From the NCBI RefSeq assembly GCF_029223485.1, contig NZ_JARHTP010000010.1, positions 186,001 to 250,000 on the forward strand: a stretch of 64,000 nt of DNA, written 5' to 3'. Under the pieces are notes generated by a model. That model worked only from the letters and a program-made list of their open reading frames with translations. It was not told where the DNA came from and did no database searches. The stretch comes from Streptomyces coacervatus (GTDB lineage Bacteria; Actinomycetota; Actinomycetes; Streptomycetales; Streptomycetaceae). The translations under genes were made by a program, and so were the position numbers. Below are positions 15,124 through 23,874 of the stretch, piece after piece (position 1 is the stretch's first letter; the number at the start of each line of letters is the position of its first letter).

Positions 15124-16779
15124 TCAGTTGACGTTGACCGCGCTCCAGGCCGCCCCCACCGCGTTGTACTCCGCGCTCCCCGCCCCGTACAGATCCTTCG
15201 CCGCGTTCAGCGTCGCCGTACGCGCCCCCGCATAGTTCGTCGAAGACGTCATATACACCGTCAACGCCCGGTACCAGATCTGGCCGAGCTTCTCCCGCCC
15301 GATCCCGGTGACCGTAGACCCGTTGTACGTGGGCGAGTTGTAGCTGACGCCGTTGATGGTCTTCGCGCCGCTGCCCTCCGCCAGGAGGTACGCGAAGTGG
15401 TTGGCGACGCCCGACGAGTAGTGGACGTCGAGATTTCCGACCGACGAGCTCCAGTAGTCCGCCGAGTTGCCGTCCTTGGAGGGCTTGTCCATGTAGCGCA
15501 GGGCGTCGTGGCCGAAGCCGGAGCGGACGATCTTCTCGCCGATCAGGTAGTCGCCTGGGTCGGAGGGGTTGTTGGCGTACCACTCCACCAGCGTGCCGAG
15601 GATGTCGGACGTCGCCTCGTTCAGGCCGCCGGACTCGCCCGAGTACGTCAGCGCCGCCGTCTTGGAGGTGACGCCGTGCGTCATCTCGTGGCCGGCCACG
15701 TCCAGGCCGACCAGTGGGCCGAGCGACGTACCGTCACCGTCGCCGTACGTCATGCAGAAGCAACTGTCGTCCCAGAAGGCGTTGTTGTACTTGTTGCCGT
15801 AGTGGACGCGGTTGTAGGAGCCCTTGCCGTCGTTCGCGATGCCGTTGCGGCCGAAGGAGTTCTTGTAGAAGTCCCAGGTCATGTTGGTGCCGTACTGGGC
15901 GTCCACCGCGGCGGAGGCGCGGTCGGCGTCCGTCCCCGTTCCCCAGTGGTTGTCCGCGTCCGTGAACACCGTCGACGGGGCGCGGCTGATGCAGATGCTG
16001 GTCAGGAAGCACAGGTCCGACTGGTTCGCCGCGTCGCCCGTGTAAGTGCCGCCGCGGGTGGGGTCCTTGAGCGAATACGTCGACCCCGACTGCGTCGTCT
16101 CCAGCGGCACCGTCCCGCTGTACAGCGACTTGCCGTCGCCCGTCGCCGTCTCGATGTCGTCCCAGGCGTCGATCTGCGAGCCGGTGCGGGCGTCGGTGAT
16201 GACGGTGCGGGAGACCGGGTTGCCGAGGGAGTCCTTGGCCGCGACGCTCGTCCGCCACGCCAGCTTCGGCGTTCCGTGCAGGGCGTCGACGACCAGTTCC
16301 GGCCTGGCCGTCAGCTTCTTCAGCGTCTCGCCGAGGTTGACCGCACGCAGGGCGTTCGCCGCGAGATCGGCGGCCTTCGGGGCCGATATGGAGGGGACGA
16401 TCGAGGCGAGGGATATCTTGCTCCGCGTCGCGCGGTTCGCGCTGCGGTACGCCCCGTCCGAGGCCAGATGGACCACGAAGTCGCCACCGAGCACCGGGAG
16501 TTGACGGTACGTCCGGTCGTAGCGCACATGCTGCGTGCCGTCCTTGTCGACGATCACGTCCCGCACCTTCGTGCCCTCTTGCGAGGTGAGCCCGAGGCTT
16601 GCGGCGTGCGCCAGGAGCGCCGACGCCGCGTTCGCGATCGCGCCGGCCCTGGTCGGCTGTTCGTCCGCCACGGCGGCGGGGGAGAGCGCCGCGGCCAGCA
16701 GGGTGGCGGTGGTGGTGGCGGCCACGCCGAGAGCGGCGAGACGACGGGAACCTCGGACGTCGATACGTATCCGGCTCAT
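15124..16779 (-). CDS. Secreted M4 (thermolysin-like) zinc metalloprotease
   Basis: 551 residues from ATG 16779 (GGAGATCG before it). Signal peptide (about 1-40), FTP/PepSY-type propeptide (about 45-210, RYDRTYRQLPVLGGDFVVHL), then the M4 catalytic domain: zinc motif HEMTH with preceding GLDVAG, the third ligand Glu in GGLNEATSDILG, and the catalytic His in SSGVANHFAYLLAEG. The end is NAVGAAWSAVNVN with no extra domain. Exported neutral protease for extracellular protein breakdown. Frame is open a further 19 codons upstream, but that extension would put extra residues ahead of the signal peptide. Confidence 0.96.
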   Translation of the reverse strand: MSRIRIDVRGSRRLAALGVAATTTATLLAAALSPAAVADEQPTRAGAIANAASALLAHAASLGLTSQEGTKVRDVIVDKDGTQHVRYDRTYRQLPVLGGDFVVHLASDGAYRSANRATRSKISLASIVPSISAPKAADLAANALRAVNLGETLKKLTARPELVVDALHGTPKLAWRTSVAAKDSLGNPVSRTVITDARTGSQIDAWDDIETATGDGKSLYSGTVPLETTQSGSTYSLKDPTRGGTYTGDAANQSDLCFLTSICISRAPSTVFTDADNHWGTGTDADRASAAVDAQYGTNMTWDFYKNSFGRNGIANDGKGSYNRVHYGNKYNNAFWDDSCFCMTYGDGDGTSLGPLVGLDVAGHEMTHGVTSKTAALTYSGESGGLNEATSDILGTLVEWYANNPSDPGDYLIGEKIVRSGFGHDALRYMDKPSKDGNSADYWSSSVGNLDVHYSSGVANHFAYLLAEGSGAKTINGVSYNSPTYNGSTVTGIGREKLGQIWYRALTVYMTSSTNYAGARTATLNAAKDLYGAGSAEYNAVGAAWSAVNVN

Positions 16780-16909
16780 CGATCTCCTCGAGAAGGCGCG
16801 CCAAAGGGCACGCGGGTCGGCGCAGGTGTTGACCAAGATTTAAGGGGCCATGACACGGCGAGGTCCATGGCGAGTACGAGGAGGTATGTGAGGGGAGAGA
16901 ATCGTTTTT

Positions 16910-17320
16910 GTGAGACTCCCGTTCTTCGTCTACGGCACCCTCCTCCCCGGCGAGATCAACCACGACCTGTTCCTGCGCGGTCGCACAGAGCATGAGGAGC
17001 CGGCGCGGCTCAACGGCGCGGTGCTGTACGACGGTCCCGGCTATCCCTATGCGGTGGAGGAGCGGGGCGGGGTGGTCCACGGCGAGCTCGTGACCGCACT
17101 GCCGGAGGAGTACGGGGAGTTGCTCGTCGCCCTCGACCGGCTGGAGGAGTACGCCCCCGGGGATCCGTGCAGCCTCTACGAGCGCGTCGAGCGTGCTGTC
17201 GTCCGCGACGGCGCGGACACGGCCGTACGCGCCTGGGTGTACGTGGCCGGCCCCGCAGTCGCCGCCCGACTGCGTGCCCGCGGCAAGCTGATCGGGAGTG
17301 GGGACTGGCGGGTCAGGTGA
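16910..17320 (+). CDS. Gamma-glutamylcyclotransferase-like (AIG2 fold) protein
   Basis: 136 residues, GTG start with AGGGGAGAG upstream. The signature FFVYGTLLPGEINHDLF at the N-terminus and the acidic catalytic region EVALDRLEEY-like segment (VALDRLEEYAPGD) identify the BtrG/AIG2-like GGCT fold. Members cleave gamma-glutamyl groups, releasing 5-oxoproline, but many bacterial members are uncharacterised. It is single and divergent from the metalloprotease, with a promoter region of about 130 bp between them. Confidence 0.88.
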   Translation: MRLPFFVYGTLLPGEINHDLFLRGRTEHEEPARLNGAVLYDGPGYPYAVEERGGVVHGELVTALPEEYGELLVALDRLEEYAPGDPCSLYERVERAVVRDGADTAVRAWVYVAGPAVAARLRARGKLIGSGDWRVR

Positions 17321-17332
17321 GTCCGCCTGCCG

Positions 17333-17995
17333 TCAGCTCTGCCGTCCGTCGCAGACCGCGGTTCCGTCCACCGTGTGCGGGACCCGTGACCCGCAGGCGA
17401 CTATCTTCCAGTCGAGCCGCAGCGTGTACGGGTCTCCGTGCACGTGGTAGTCGATCCACGCGGTGTCGATGTAGCCGCCCTCTCTGCCCACGTCCAGGAC
17501 GAACAGCAACTCCGTGAAGCCTGTTCCCTCTTTGTCCTGGTCGGCGCAGCTCTGGGTGATACGGCTGCCAGCCCGGGCGTCCTTGTAATCGCCGGGTGCC
17601 TTGCGCTGCCGGAAGTGCGGCGGCGTCCCCAGGGCGGCGCCGATCTGGCCGGCATCGACGGTCGCCTTCCACAGCTGCGGGGTGACGGTCCGCAGCTTCA
17701 GGGAGACCGCCTTCGGCTTCACCGGGGTGCGGTAACGGATACCGTCGATGGTGATCGGGTCCCCGTCGGTCGAGCAGAGCAGATAGCTGCCGAACGTCAC
17801 CGCCCACGGGGTCTCCTTGGGCGCGTAGACCGAGGTGGTGCCCGTGTCGGTGTGGGACTGCAGCGGGCCGTCCCCACTGACGTGCTCCACGCGGTCGTCA
17901 CCGAACGGCCAACCGGTCAGCAGGGACACCGCCACCACCGTGGCCGCGGCCGCGGCCAGGATCAGTACGGTCTTTCGCGTGGAGCCGCTGGTCAC
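17333..17995 (-). CDS. Membrane-anchored or secreted protein of unknown function
   Basis: 220 residues, GTG start at 17995 overlapping the upstream stop (GTGA). One hydrophobic segment near the N-terminus (residues about 9-27, ILAAAAATVVAVSLLTGW), then an extracytoplasmic domain with Cys at LLCSTDGD, ITQSCADQD, IVACGSR and GTAVCDG (two possible disulfides). The core contains GIRYRTPVKPKAVSLKLRTV and GGYIDTAWIDYHVHGDPYTLRLDW, which looks like a beta-sandwich. No family recognised. Translationally coupled to the 401-residue secreted protein, so the two probably act together. Confidence 0.78.
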   Translation of the reverse strand: MTSGSTRKTVLILAAAAATVVAVSLLTGWPFGDDRVEHVSGDGPLQSHTDTGTTSVYAPKETPWAVTFGSYLLCSTDGDPITIDGIRYRTPVKPKAVSLKLRTVTPQLWKATVDAGQIGAALGTPPHFRQRKAPGDYKDARAGSRITQSCADQDKEGTGFTELLFVLDVGREGGYIDTAWIDYHVHGDPYTLRLDWKIVACGSRVPHTVDGTAVCDGRQS

Positions 17996-19197
17996 AGTTC
18001 CTCTTGGATGCGGTTGTAGTACTGCTGCACCTTGGGGGCGTAGCCCGGCTTGTCCGTGTTGCCGCACAGAGAGTCGTGTCCGGCGTCCATCTTGTAGCTC
18101 AGTGTGGAGCCCGTGGTGTAGTTCCGCGAGGTGCTCAGGTCGATTCCGATCACCGAACTGATCTTGACGCCGCCGGAGTTGGAGTATGTCTTGCCGGTGG
18201 TCTTCGTCCACGTGCCGGCCGGCATGTCGAAGGTGCAGTTCGCACGGGAGAGCCAGTGCGGCGGGTTGGCGTCCACGTGGATGGTCTTGACGCCGCCGGT
18301 CTCCGAGACGGCCTTCAGCCTGCGGTTGATGATCACGCCGCCGCAGTCGTACGTGTACTTGAAGTAGCGCACCTCGGTCCGGTACGCGATGTTCGGATTG
18401 GTGTCGGGGTCCCACTGGAAGTCGAAGCCCTTGGTGTTGGCGACCGAGGCGCTTCCGGACGCGGACCACTTCGTGCCGTCCGTGGTGATCGCCGCGCCGA
18501 AGGTGACCTCGGAGCCGTTCCTGTGGGTCATCCAGGCCGTGCCGCGCTTGGTGCCGAAGCCCGGAGCGGCCGGGAAGCTCTCGCCGATGGTGGCCCAGGC
18601 GTCGTTCTGGCCGGTTTTCGTGATCGTGCAGGTGTCGGTGCGGGGCAGGAGGGCGGCCTTCAACCCCTTCGGCGCCTTGCCCAGGTGCACCTTGACCTCG
18701 GGCGCCCGGCTTGCGGCGGAGCGGGCGGTCGGGGTCCGGCCGGAGGCGAGCGGGTCGGTCCAACTGCGGGCCGTGGCGAACCGGGTGGCCGCCGGCTCGC
18801 CGCCGACGAGACGCACGGACTGGGTCGTCCACGCGTAGCTGTCGGTCTGCGGGTCGTAGATCTCCAGCTCCAGTGACACCAGGCCGTTCGAGCCGACGTA
18901 GCGGTCCGGTACGTCGGCCGGAGCGACCGCGACGGTGAAGGAGTTGCCAGTGGTGCTGATCCCCGTCGTAGGCAGCTTCAGCATGTCGACCTTTGCGCCG
19001 TCGGTGAGATCGGCTGTCTCCGTGGCGGGCAGGTCGGCGCGGAGCGTGAACCGGGCCCGATCCAGCGGTATCTGTGTGTCGACCGTCCCCGTGAAGGCCA
19101 CCGGGTCTCCGGTCGCCGCCTGGGATACCGGCACATTGACGAGGCCGGCAACGGCAACGGTGCCCAGTGCGAGCGCGGCGAGTTTCCTCGCGGGCAT
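17992..19197 (-). CDS. Large secreted protein of unknown function
   Basis: 401 residues. Clear Sec signal peptide (MPARKLAALALGTVAVAGLV, cleavage near VSQAATGD). The mature protein is beta-rich with an N-terminal immunoglobulin-like domain (about 35-130), a middle linker with TPTARSAASRAPEVKVHLG, and a C-terminal half with five Cys (TDTCTIT, YTYDCGG, RANCTFD, DSLCGNT). Ends YYNRIQEEL. It is the first gene of a two-gene unit with the GTGA-coupled anchored protein. Streptomyces carry related secreted proteins of unknown role; no catalytic motif is visible. Confidence 0.8.
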   Translation of the reverse strand: MPARKLAALALGTVAVAGLVNVPVSQAATGDPVAFTGTVDTQIPLDRARFTLRADLPATETADLTDGAKVDMLKLPTTGISTTGNSFTVAVAPADVPDRYVGSNGLVSLELEIYDPQTDSYAWTTQSVRLVGGEPAATRFATARSWTDPLASGRTPTARSAASRAPEVKVHLGKAPKGLKAALLPRTDTCTITKTGQNDAWATIGESFPAAPGFGTKRGTAWMTHRNGSEVTFGAAITTDGTKWSASGSASVANTKGFDFQWDPDTNPNIAYRTEVRYFKYTYDCGGVIINRRLKAVSETGGVKTIHVDANPPHWLSRANCTFDMPAGTWTKTTGKTYSNSGGVKISSVIGIDLSTSRNYTTGSTLSYKMDAGHDSLCGNTDKPGYAPKVQQYYNRIQEEL

Positions 19198-19266
19198 GCG
19201 AATTCCCCCTCAGGGCGCACATTCAGAAGACGTCCGCCGGAAAAGTGCAGCAAGTGCTGGGAAGAG

Positions 19267-19291
19267 CCGGAAGGGTGGTCAGCCCTTCCGG
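19267..19291 (-). terminator. Terminator of the nitrate reductase gene
   Basis: Perfect 9-bp arms CCGGAAGGG and CCCTTCCGG around a 7-nt loop, about 90 nt beyond the nasA stop in the leftward direction. Confidence 0.65.
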
Positions 19292-19378
19292 TCATGTGGT
19301 CGGCGTGAACATATCAGGCCACTGTGGCCAGAATCTGTGCCCTCGATCACGCTCGTCCCGTCCGGCCCGCGCCCGCGT

Positions 19379-21469
19379 CTACGACTGCACGGTCTCCACC
19401 CGCACCGCACAAGCCTTGAACTCCGGCATCCGTGAGGTGGGGTCCAGTGCCGGGTTGGTGAGGGTGTTGGCGCGGCCCTCGCCCGCCCAGTGGAAGGGCA
19501 TGAAGACCGTGTCCGGGCGGATCGACGTGGTGATGCGGGCGGGCGCGACGGCCCGTCCCCGGCGGGACACCACCGCCAGCGGGTCGCCCTCCGCCGCCCC
19601 GAGCCGCGCCGCCAGCCGCGGGTGCAGCTCCACGAACGGGCCCGGTGCCGCGGCGTTCAGCTCGTCCACGCGGCGGGTCTGGGCGCCGGACTGGTACTGG
19701 GCGACGACCCGGCCGGTCGTCAGCAGCACCGGGTACTCGTCGTCCGGCTCCTCGGCCGACGCCCGGTGCGAGACGGGGGCGAAGCGGGCCCGGCCGTCCG
19801 GGGTGGCGAAACGGTCGAGGAAGAGACGGGGGGTGCCGGGGTGTCCCACGTCCGCATCGGCGTCGGCAGTGGGACACGGCCAGAAGACCCCGTTCTCCTG
19901 CGCCAGCCTCCGATACGTGATCCCGGAGTAGTCCGCCGGCCCGCCCGCGCTCGCCCGCCGCAGCTCCTCGAAGACCTCCTCCGGGTCGGTCGGGAAGCCC
20001 TTCTCCACGCCGAGCCGGTCGGCCAGTTCGTGCATGACGTCGAGGTCGCTCCGGATGCCTTCGGGAGCCGTGATCGCGCGCCGCCGCAGCAGCACACGCC
20101 CCTCCAGGTTGGTCGTCGTACCGGTCTCCTCCGCCCACTGCGTCACCGGCAGCACGACGTCCGCGAGGGCCGCCGTCTCCGACAGCACGACGTCACAAAC
20201 GGCAAGGAAATCAAGGGACTTGACGCGTTCCTCGATATGCGCGGCACGTGGCGCCGACACCACCGGGTTGGAGCCCATCAGCAGCAGGGACTTGATGTCC
20301 CCACCGAGGGCGTCGAGGAGTTCGTACGCACTCCTTCCAGGCCCCGGCAGGCTGTCCGGGTCGACACCCCACACCTCGGCCACATGCCGTCGCGCCGCCG
20401 GATCGTCCAGCTTGCGGTAGCCGGGCAACTGGTCGGCCTTCTGGCCGTGTTCGCGCCCGCCCTGTCCGTTGCCCTGCCCGGTCAGACAGCCGTAGCCACT
20501 GAGGGGCCGTCCCGCGCGCCCCGTCGCCAGGCACAGGTTGATCCATGCGCCGACCGTGTCCGTGCCCTTGGACTGCTGTTCGGGCCCGCGGGCCGTGAGC
20601 ACCATGGCGGCCTCCGGCTCGCAGAACAGCCGTACGGCTTCCCGGAGTTGGGGAACGGACACCCCCGTGATCCGTTCCACGTACTCCGGCCAGTGCGCCA
20701 TCGCCGCGGCGCGCGCTTCCTCCCAGCCGGTCGTCCGTTCCTCGATGTACGCCTCGTCGACCCGCCCCTCGGCCACGACCAGGTGCAGCAGACCGAGTGC
20801 CAGCGCGAGATCCGTACCGGGCCTCGGCGCCAGATGCAGATCGGCCTGCTCGGCGGTCTTCGTGCGGCGCGGGTCCACGACGATCAGCGTGCCGCCGTTC
20901 TCCTTCAGCTCGTTGAAGAACCGGAGCGACGGCGGCATGGTCTCCGCGAGGTTCGACCCCACCAGGATCACGCAGCCCGTCTTCGGGATGTCCTCCAGCG
21001 GGAAGGGCAGCCCCCGGTCGAGCCCGAAGGCCTTGATCCCGGCCGCGGCCGCCGACGACATGCAGAAGCGCCCGTTGTAGTCGATCTGCGAGGTGCCGAG
21101 CACCACGCGCGCGAACTTGCCGAGCGTGTACGCCTTCTCGTTCGTGAGGCCGCCTCCGCCGAAGACGCCGACCGCGTCCGGGCCATGTTCCGTACGCGTC
21201 CGGCGCAGCTCTTCGGCGATCCGGTTCAGCGCCTCTTCCCAGGTGGCGGGGGTCAGCTCGCCCCCGGAGCGTACCAACGGGGAGGTCAGCCGCACCCGCG
21301 ACGAGAGCACGGCCGGCGCGGTACGGCCCTTGCCGCACAGCGCACCCCGGTTCACCGGGAAGTCCGCGCGCTCGCTCACCTCGACCGTGCCGTCCGGCGC
21401 GGGCGTCAGATTCATCCCGCACTGCAGGGCGCAGTACGGGCAGTGGGTGGGCGTCGCGGAGATCTGCAT
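19379..21469 (-). CDS. nasA: Assimilatory nitrate reductase, catalytic subunit (Mo-bis-MGD)
   Basis: 696 residues. N-terminal [4Fe-4S] ligands Cys10, Cys13, Cys17 and Cys45 (THCPYCALQCGMN, RGALCGKG), Mo-site region DYNGRFCMSSAAAA with a candidate Cys ligand, LVGSNLAETMPP, and a C-terminal molydopterin-dinucleotide-binding domain (TTGRVVAQYQSGAQTRR, MPFHWAGEGRANTLTNPALDP). No signal peptide and no C-terminal BFD domain, so a cytosolic enzyme that takes electrons from a separate partner, perhaps the flavoprotein of the nir operon. Reduces nitrate to nitrite for NirBD. A GlnR-like site lies directly upstream. Confidence 0.93.
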   Translation of the reverse strand: MQISATPTHCPYCALQCGMNLTPAPDGTVEVSERADFPVNRGALCGKGRTAPAVLSSRVRLTSPLVRSGGELTPATWEEALNRIAEELRRTRTEHGPDAVGVFGGGGLTNEKAYTLGKFARVVLGTSQIDYNGRFCMSSAAAAGIKAFGLDRGLPFPLEDIPKTGCVILVGSNLAETMPPSLRFFNELKENGGTLIVVDPRRTKTAEQADLHLAPRPGTDLALALGLLHLVVAEGRVDEAYIEERTTGWEEARAAAMAHWPEYVERITGVSVPQLREAVRLFCEPEAAMVLTARGPEQQSKGTDTVGAWINLCLATGRAGRPLSGYGCLTGQGNGQGGREHGQKADQLPGYRKLDDPAARRHVAEVWGVDPDSLPGPGRSAYELLDALGGDIKSLLLMGSNPVVSAPRAAHIEERVKSLDFLAVCDVVLSETAALADVVLPVTQWAEETGTTTNLEGRVLLRRRAITAPEGIRSDLDVMHELADRLGVEKGFPTDPEEVFEELRRASAGGPADYSGITYRRLAQENGVFWPCPTADADADVGHPGTPRLFLDRFATPDGRARFAPVSHRASAEEPDDEYPVLLTTGRVVAQYQSGAQTRRVDELNAAAPGPFVELHPRLAARLGAAEGDPLAVVSRRGRAVAPARITTSIRPDTVFMPFHWAGEGRANTLTNPALDPTSRMPEFKACAVRVETVQS

Positions 21470-21481
21470 GCCACTCAGCGT

Positions 21482-21530
21482 GCTTCGGGCGTGTTACATG
21501 CGGGGCGGCCCCTTGTTACACGGGCGGGAC
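21482..21530 (-). promoter_or_regulatory. Candidate GlnR operator of nasA
   Basis: Plus-strand 5-mers with 6-nt spacing: GCTTC (21482), GTTAC (21493), a poor match at 21504, GTTAC (21515), GGGAC (21526). On the minus strand GTAAC-6-nt-GAAGC is one base from the GTnAC/GAAAC consensus, and the two GTAAC copies are 22 bp apart, two helical turns. Begins 12 nt upstream of the nasA ATG. Confidence 0.6.
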
Positions 21531-21811
21531 GGCGACCTCCCCTCCGGTTGCCGATCGCCGTGAGGCGTACAGCGACCCGCCCTGGAGTCGCCGCCGGCCG
21601 TGACGGAAGTTGCCTCTGTGGCGAAAGTCGCCGCATGTGGCTCATTCCGTCCCGTGGATGGCCGATCACGCATCGTTGAGGGTTAAAGGGCTCCGTAGCA
21701 CCCTGGCTGACTGCGCGCACGACTCCGCACGGCGTTCGACATACCGGGCATGCCCGCCGCTCAACCCGGCCGCAAACCGTCACTCGAAACAGCCGGCCAG
21801 GAGGTCTCCCC

Positions 21812-22003
21812 ACCATCGCCGCATACGGCCGTACCGCCGTCCGGGCCGCCCGCGAGTGCGTGGACCGAGCCCTGGAAACCGGCCTGCGCGACGGCATCCG
21901 CTACGAACGCCGCGTCTTCCACGCCCTGTTCGCGACCCACGACCAGAAGGAGGGCATGACCGCCTTCCTGGAGAAACGCACCCCGCGCTTCACCGGTCGC
22001 TAG
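21812..22003 (+). pseudogene. C-terminal remnant of an enoyl-CoA hydratase/isomerase
   Basis: The plus frame ending TAG at 22001 reads AAYGRTAVRAARECVDRALE, then ERRVFHALFATHDQKEGMTA and FLEKRTPRFTGR. This is the characteristic end of crotonase-family proteins (LFATEDQKEGMxAFxEKRxPxF). Only about 60 residues remain out of 250-260; the frame upstream of about 21812 is open but does not look like crotonase, and no start or ribosome binding site is evident. Decayed gene end, overlapping the 3' end of the convergent SanA-like gene by 14 bp. Confidence 0.8.
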
Positions 22004-22676
22004 CCAGAGCCCTGCTCACCCCCGGTTCCTTAGGCCCGAGGAACTGGGGGTCCGGGTGGAACACGGCGTCCAGGGCCGCCTTTCCCGCCGCGAAGATCTC
22101 GCGTGTGCCGCCGTAATACCAGGTCACGTCGTGCTTCGCGTCGACCCCGATGCCGTACGACTGGACACCCGCCGCCTGGCAGAGGGCGACCGCCCGCCGG
22201 ATGTGGAAGCCCTGGCTGATCAGCACAGCCCGGTCCACGCCGAAGATCTTCTTGGCGCGGACGCAGGAGTCCCAGGTGTCGAAACCGGCGTAGTCGCTGA
22301 CGATCCGCCCGTCCGGAACGCCGTGCTTCTTCAGATACAGGCGCATGGCGTCGGGCTCGTCGTAGTCCTTGCGGCTGTTGTCGCCGGTGACGAGGACGAC
22401 CTTGATGCGGCCCTCCTGGTAGAGCTCGGCCGCCGCCTTCAGACGGTTCGCGAGATACGGGGACGGCTCGCCGTTCCACAGGCCGGCACCGAAGACTACG
22501 GCGACCTCGGTGCGGGGCGCGTCGGCCGTCGTACGCAGCCGGTCGGCCGTGGAGACGTACAGCCATGTGACCGGAAGCAGGGCCAGCACGCACCCGGCCA
22601 TCACGGCCTGCACCAGCCGCCGCCACCCGGCACGCGTGCGTGGCAGGCGCGGTCTGCGCAGCATGGGTCGGCGCAT
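21990..22676 (-). CDS. SanA/YdcF-like DUF218 membrane-anchored protein
   Basis: 228 residues. N-terminal basic stretch and one membrane segment (QAVMAGCVLALLPVTWLYV), then a DUF218 domain outside the membrane: EVAVVFGAGLWNGEPSPYLANRL, IKVVLVTGDNS, GVPDGRIVSDYAGFDTWDSC, AVLISQGFHIRRAVALC, GVDAKHDVTWY. This matches the SanA/vancomycin high-temperature exclusion family, linked in enterobacteria to envelope barrier function. Biochemical activity is not established. ATG 22676 has a purine-rich GAGGGGGAGGGG run upstream. Divergent from the chelatase gene with 225 bp between them. Confidence 0.9.
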   Translation of the reverse strand: MRRPMLRRPRLPRTRAGWRRLVQAVMAGCVLALLPVTWLYVSTADRLRTTADAPRTEVAVVFGAGLWNGEPSPYLANRLKAAAELYQEGRIKVVLVTGDNSRKDYDEPDAMRLYLKKHGVPDGRIVSDYAGFDTWDSCVRAKKIFGVDRAVLISQGFHIRRAVALCQAAGVQSYGIGVDAKHDVTWYYGGTREIFAAGKAALDAVFHPDPQFLGPKEPGVSRALASDR

Positions 22677-22901
22677 CGGACGGTCCCCTCCCCCTCGGCT
22701 CCTCAGCCCGTATTTCGACAGTCAGAGACGTCCTGTCAGGCCGTACGGTTCGCCACACGATACGTGACCAGGTTCACTCCGAACGACGAAACCGCAGGTC
22801 ACGACAGCTCACAAACCCCACCCACCCCACCGTGAACCGCCGGAAAACACCCGTCATTCTCGTGCAACGGGGCGGCAACCTCCCGCCGCCACCATCGGTC
22901 C

Positions 22902-23813
22902 ATGACGCCGTCGAACCCTCCTCGCGACGAGTCCACGACCGCCCACCTCGACAGTACGGCGCACCTCATGAACCGGATCAGCAGCCAGCTCGCCAGCCAG
23001 CTCAGCCTCGTCTCCCTCAACGGCAGACGGCGCCCCGGCCCGCCCGCGCTGGTCGTCGTGGCGCACGGCAGCCGCGATCCGCGCGCACTGAGCACCGTGC
23101 GCACGCTCCTGGACCGCATCCGCGAGCAGCGCCCCGGTCTGCCGGTCCACCTGGGCCACATCGAGCTCAACGCCCCCCTGCTGCCCGACACCCTGGCCAC
23201 CCTCGCCACCCGCGAGGCGGTCCTGGTGCCGCTCCTCCTCAGCCGCGGCTACCACATCAAGCGGGACATCCCCGAGATGGCCGCCGAATCGCAGGTACGC
23301 GCGCGCGTGTCCGGCGCCCTCGGCCCGCACCCGCTGCTCGTGGATGCCCTCTACGACCGCCTCGTGGAGGCCGGCTGGCGCACCCGCATGGGCGAGGCCA
23401 CCCGTCGCAGGAGCGCCGTCGTCCTCGCCGCCGCGGGCTCCCGCGACCCGGAGTCCAAGGTCGACACCAACCGCACGGCCCAACTACTGGCGGAACGCCT
23501 CGGCGTCCCCGTGGTCCCCGCCTACGCCACCACAGCCGCCCCCACGGTCCCGGACGCCATCTGCGCCCTGACCGCAAGAGGCCACGACCGAGTAGCCGTA
23601 GCCTCATATTTCACAGCCCCCGGCCGCTTCGCCACGGAGTGCGCGGAGGCGGCCCCCTGGATCGCATCGGCCCCATTGGGCACACACCCGGCGATGGCAA
23701 GGTTGGTCCTCCACCGCTACGACCAGTCACTGGCAACTCCGGCTGCGACAGCCACCCCCAGGGGCGCGGGGAACTGCGCGATCAGCCACACACGACCCGC
23801 ACTCGCGATATAA
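22902..23813 (+). CDS. Sirohydrochlorin chelatase (CbiX/SirB type)
   Basis: 303 residues. Two chelatase half-domains: the first with LVVVAHGSRDPRALSTV and His in SRGYHIKRDIP, the second with VVLAAAGSRDPESKVDTNR and VASYFTAPGRFA. CbiX-family enzymes insert Fe2+ or Co2+ into sirohydrochlorin; here iron insertion to make siroheme for NirB fits the context of nirBD and nasA. The last 17 or so residues (from TPRGAGNCAISHT) are encoded by a family A repeat, so the natural C-terminus was replaced or extended by the repeat. ATG 22902 starts a long N-terminal extension; a start at Met23 (MNRISSQL) is also possible. Confidence 0.88.
   Translation: MTPSNPPRDESTTAHLDSTAHLMNRISSQLASQLSLVSLNGRRRPGPPALVVVAHGSRDPRALSTVRTLLDRIREQRPGLPVHLGHIELNAPLLPDTLATLATREAVLVPLLLSRGYHIKRDIPEMAAESQVRARVSGALGPHPLLVDALYDRLVEAGWRTRMGEATRRRSAVVLAAAGSRDPESKVDTNRTAQLLAERLGVPVVPAYATTAAPTVPDAICALTARGHDRVAVASYFTAPGRFATECAEAAPWIASAPLGTHPAMARLVLHRYDQSLATPAATATPRGAGNCAISHTRPALAI
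23761..23788 (-). repeat. Family A repeat, copy 2, inside the 3' end of the chelatase gene
   Basis: GGGGCGCGGGGAACTGCGCG followed by ATCAGCC, the reverse orientation of the copy at 3877. Translated as residues about 287-296 of the chelatase. Confidence 0.85.
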
Positions 23814-23874
23814 CCGCACCCGGCAGACGGACAGGCGCACCCCAATTGTCACTGCCTGCGCTTACTGTCGAGAC

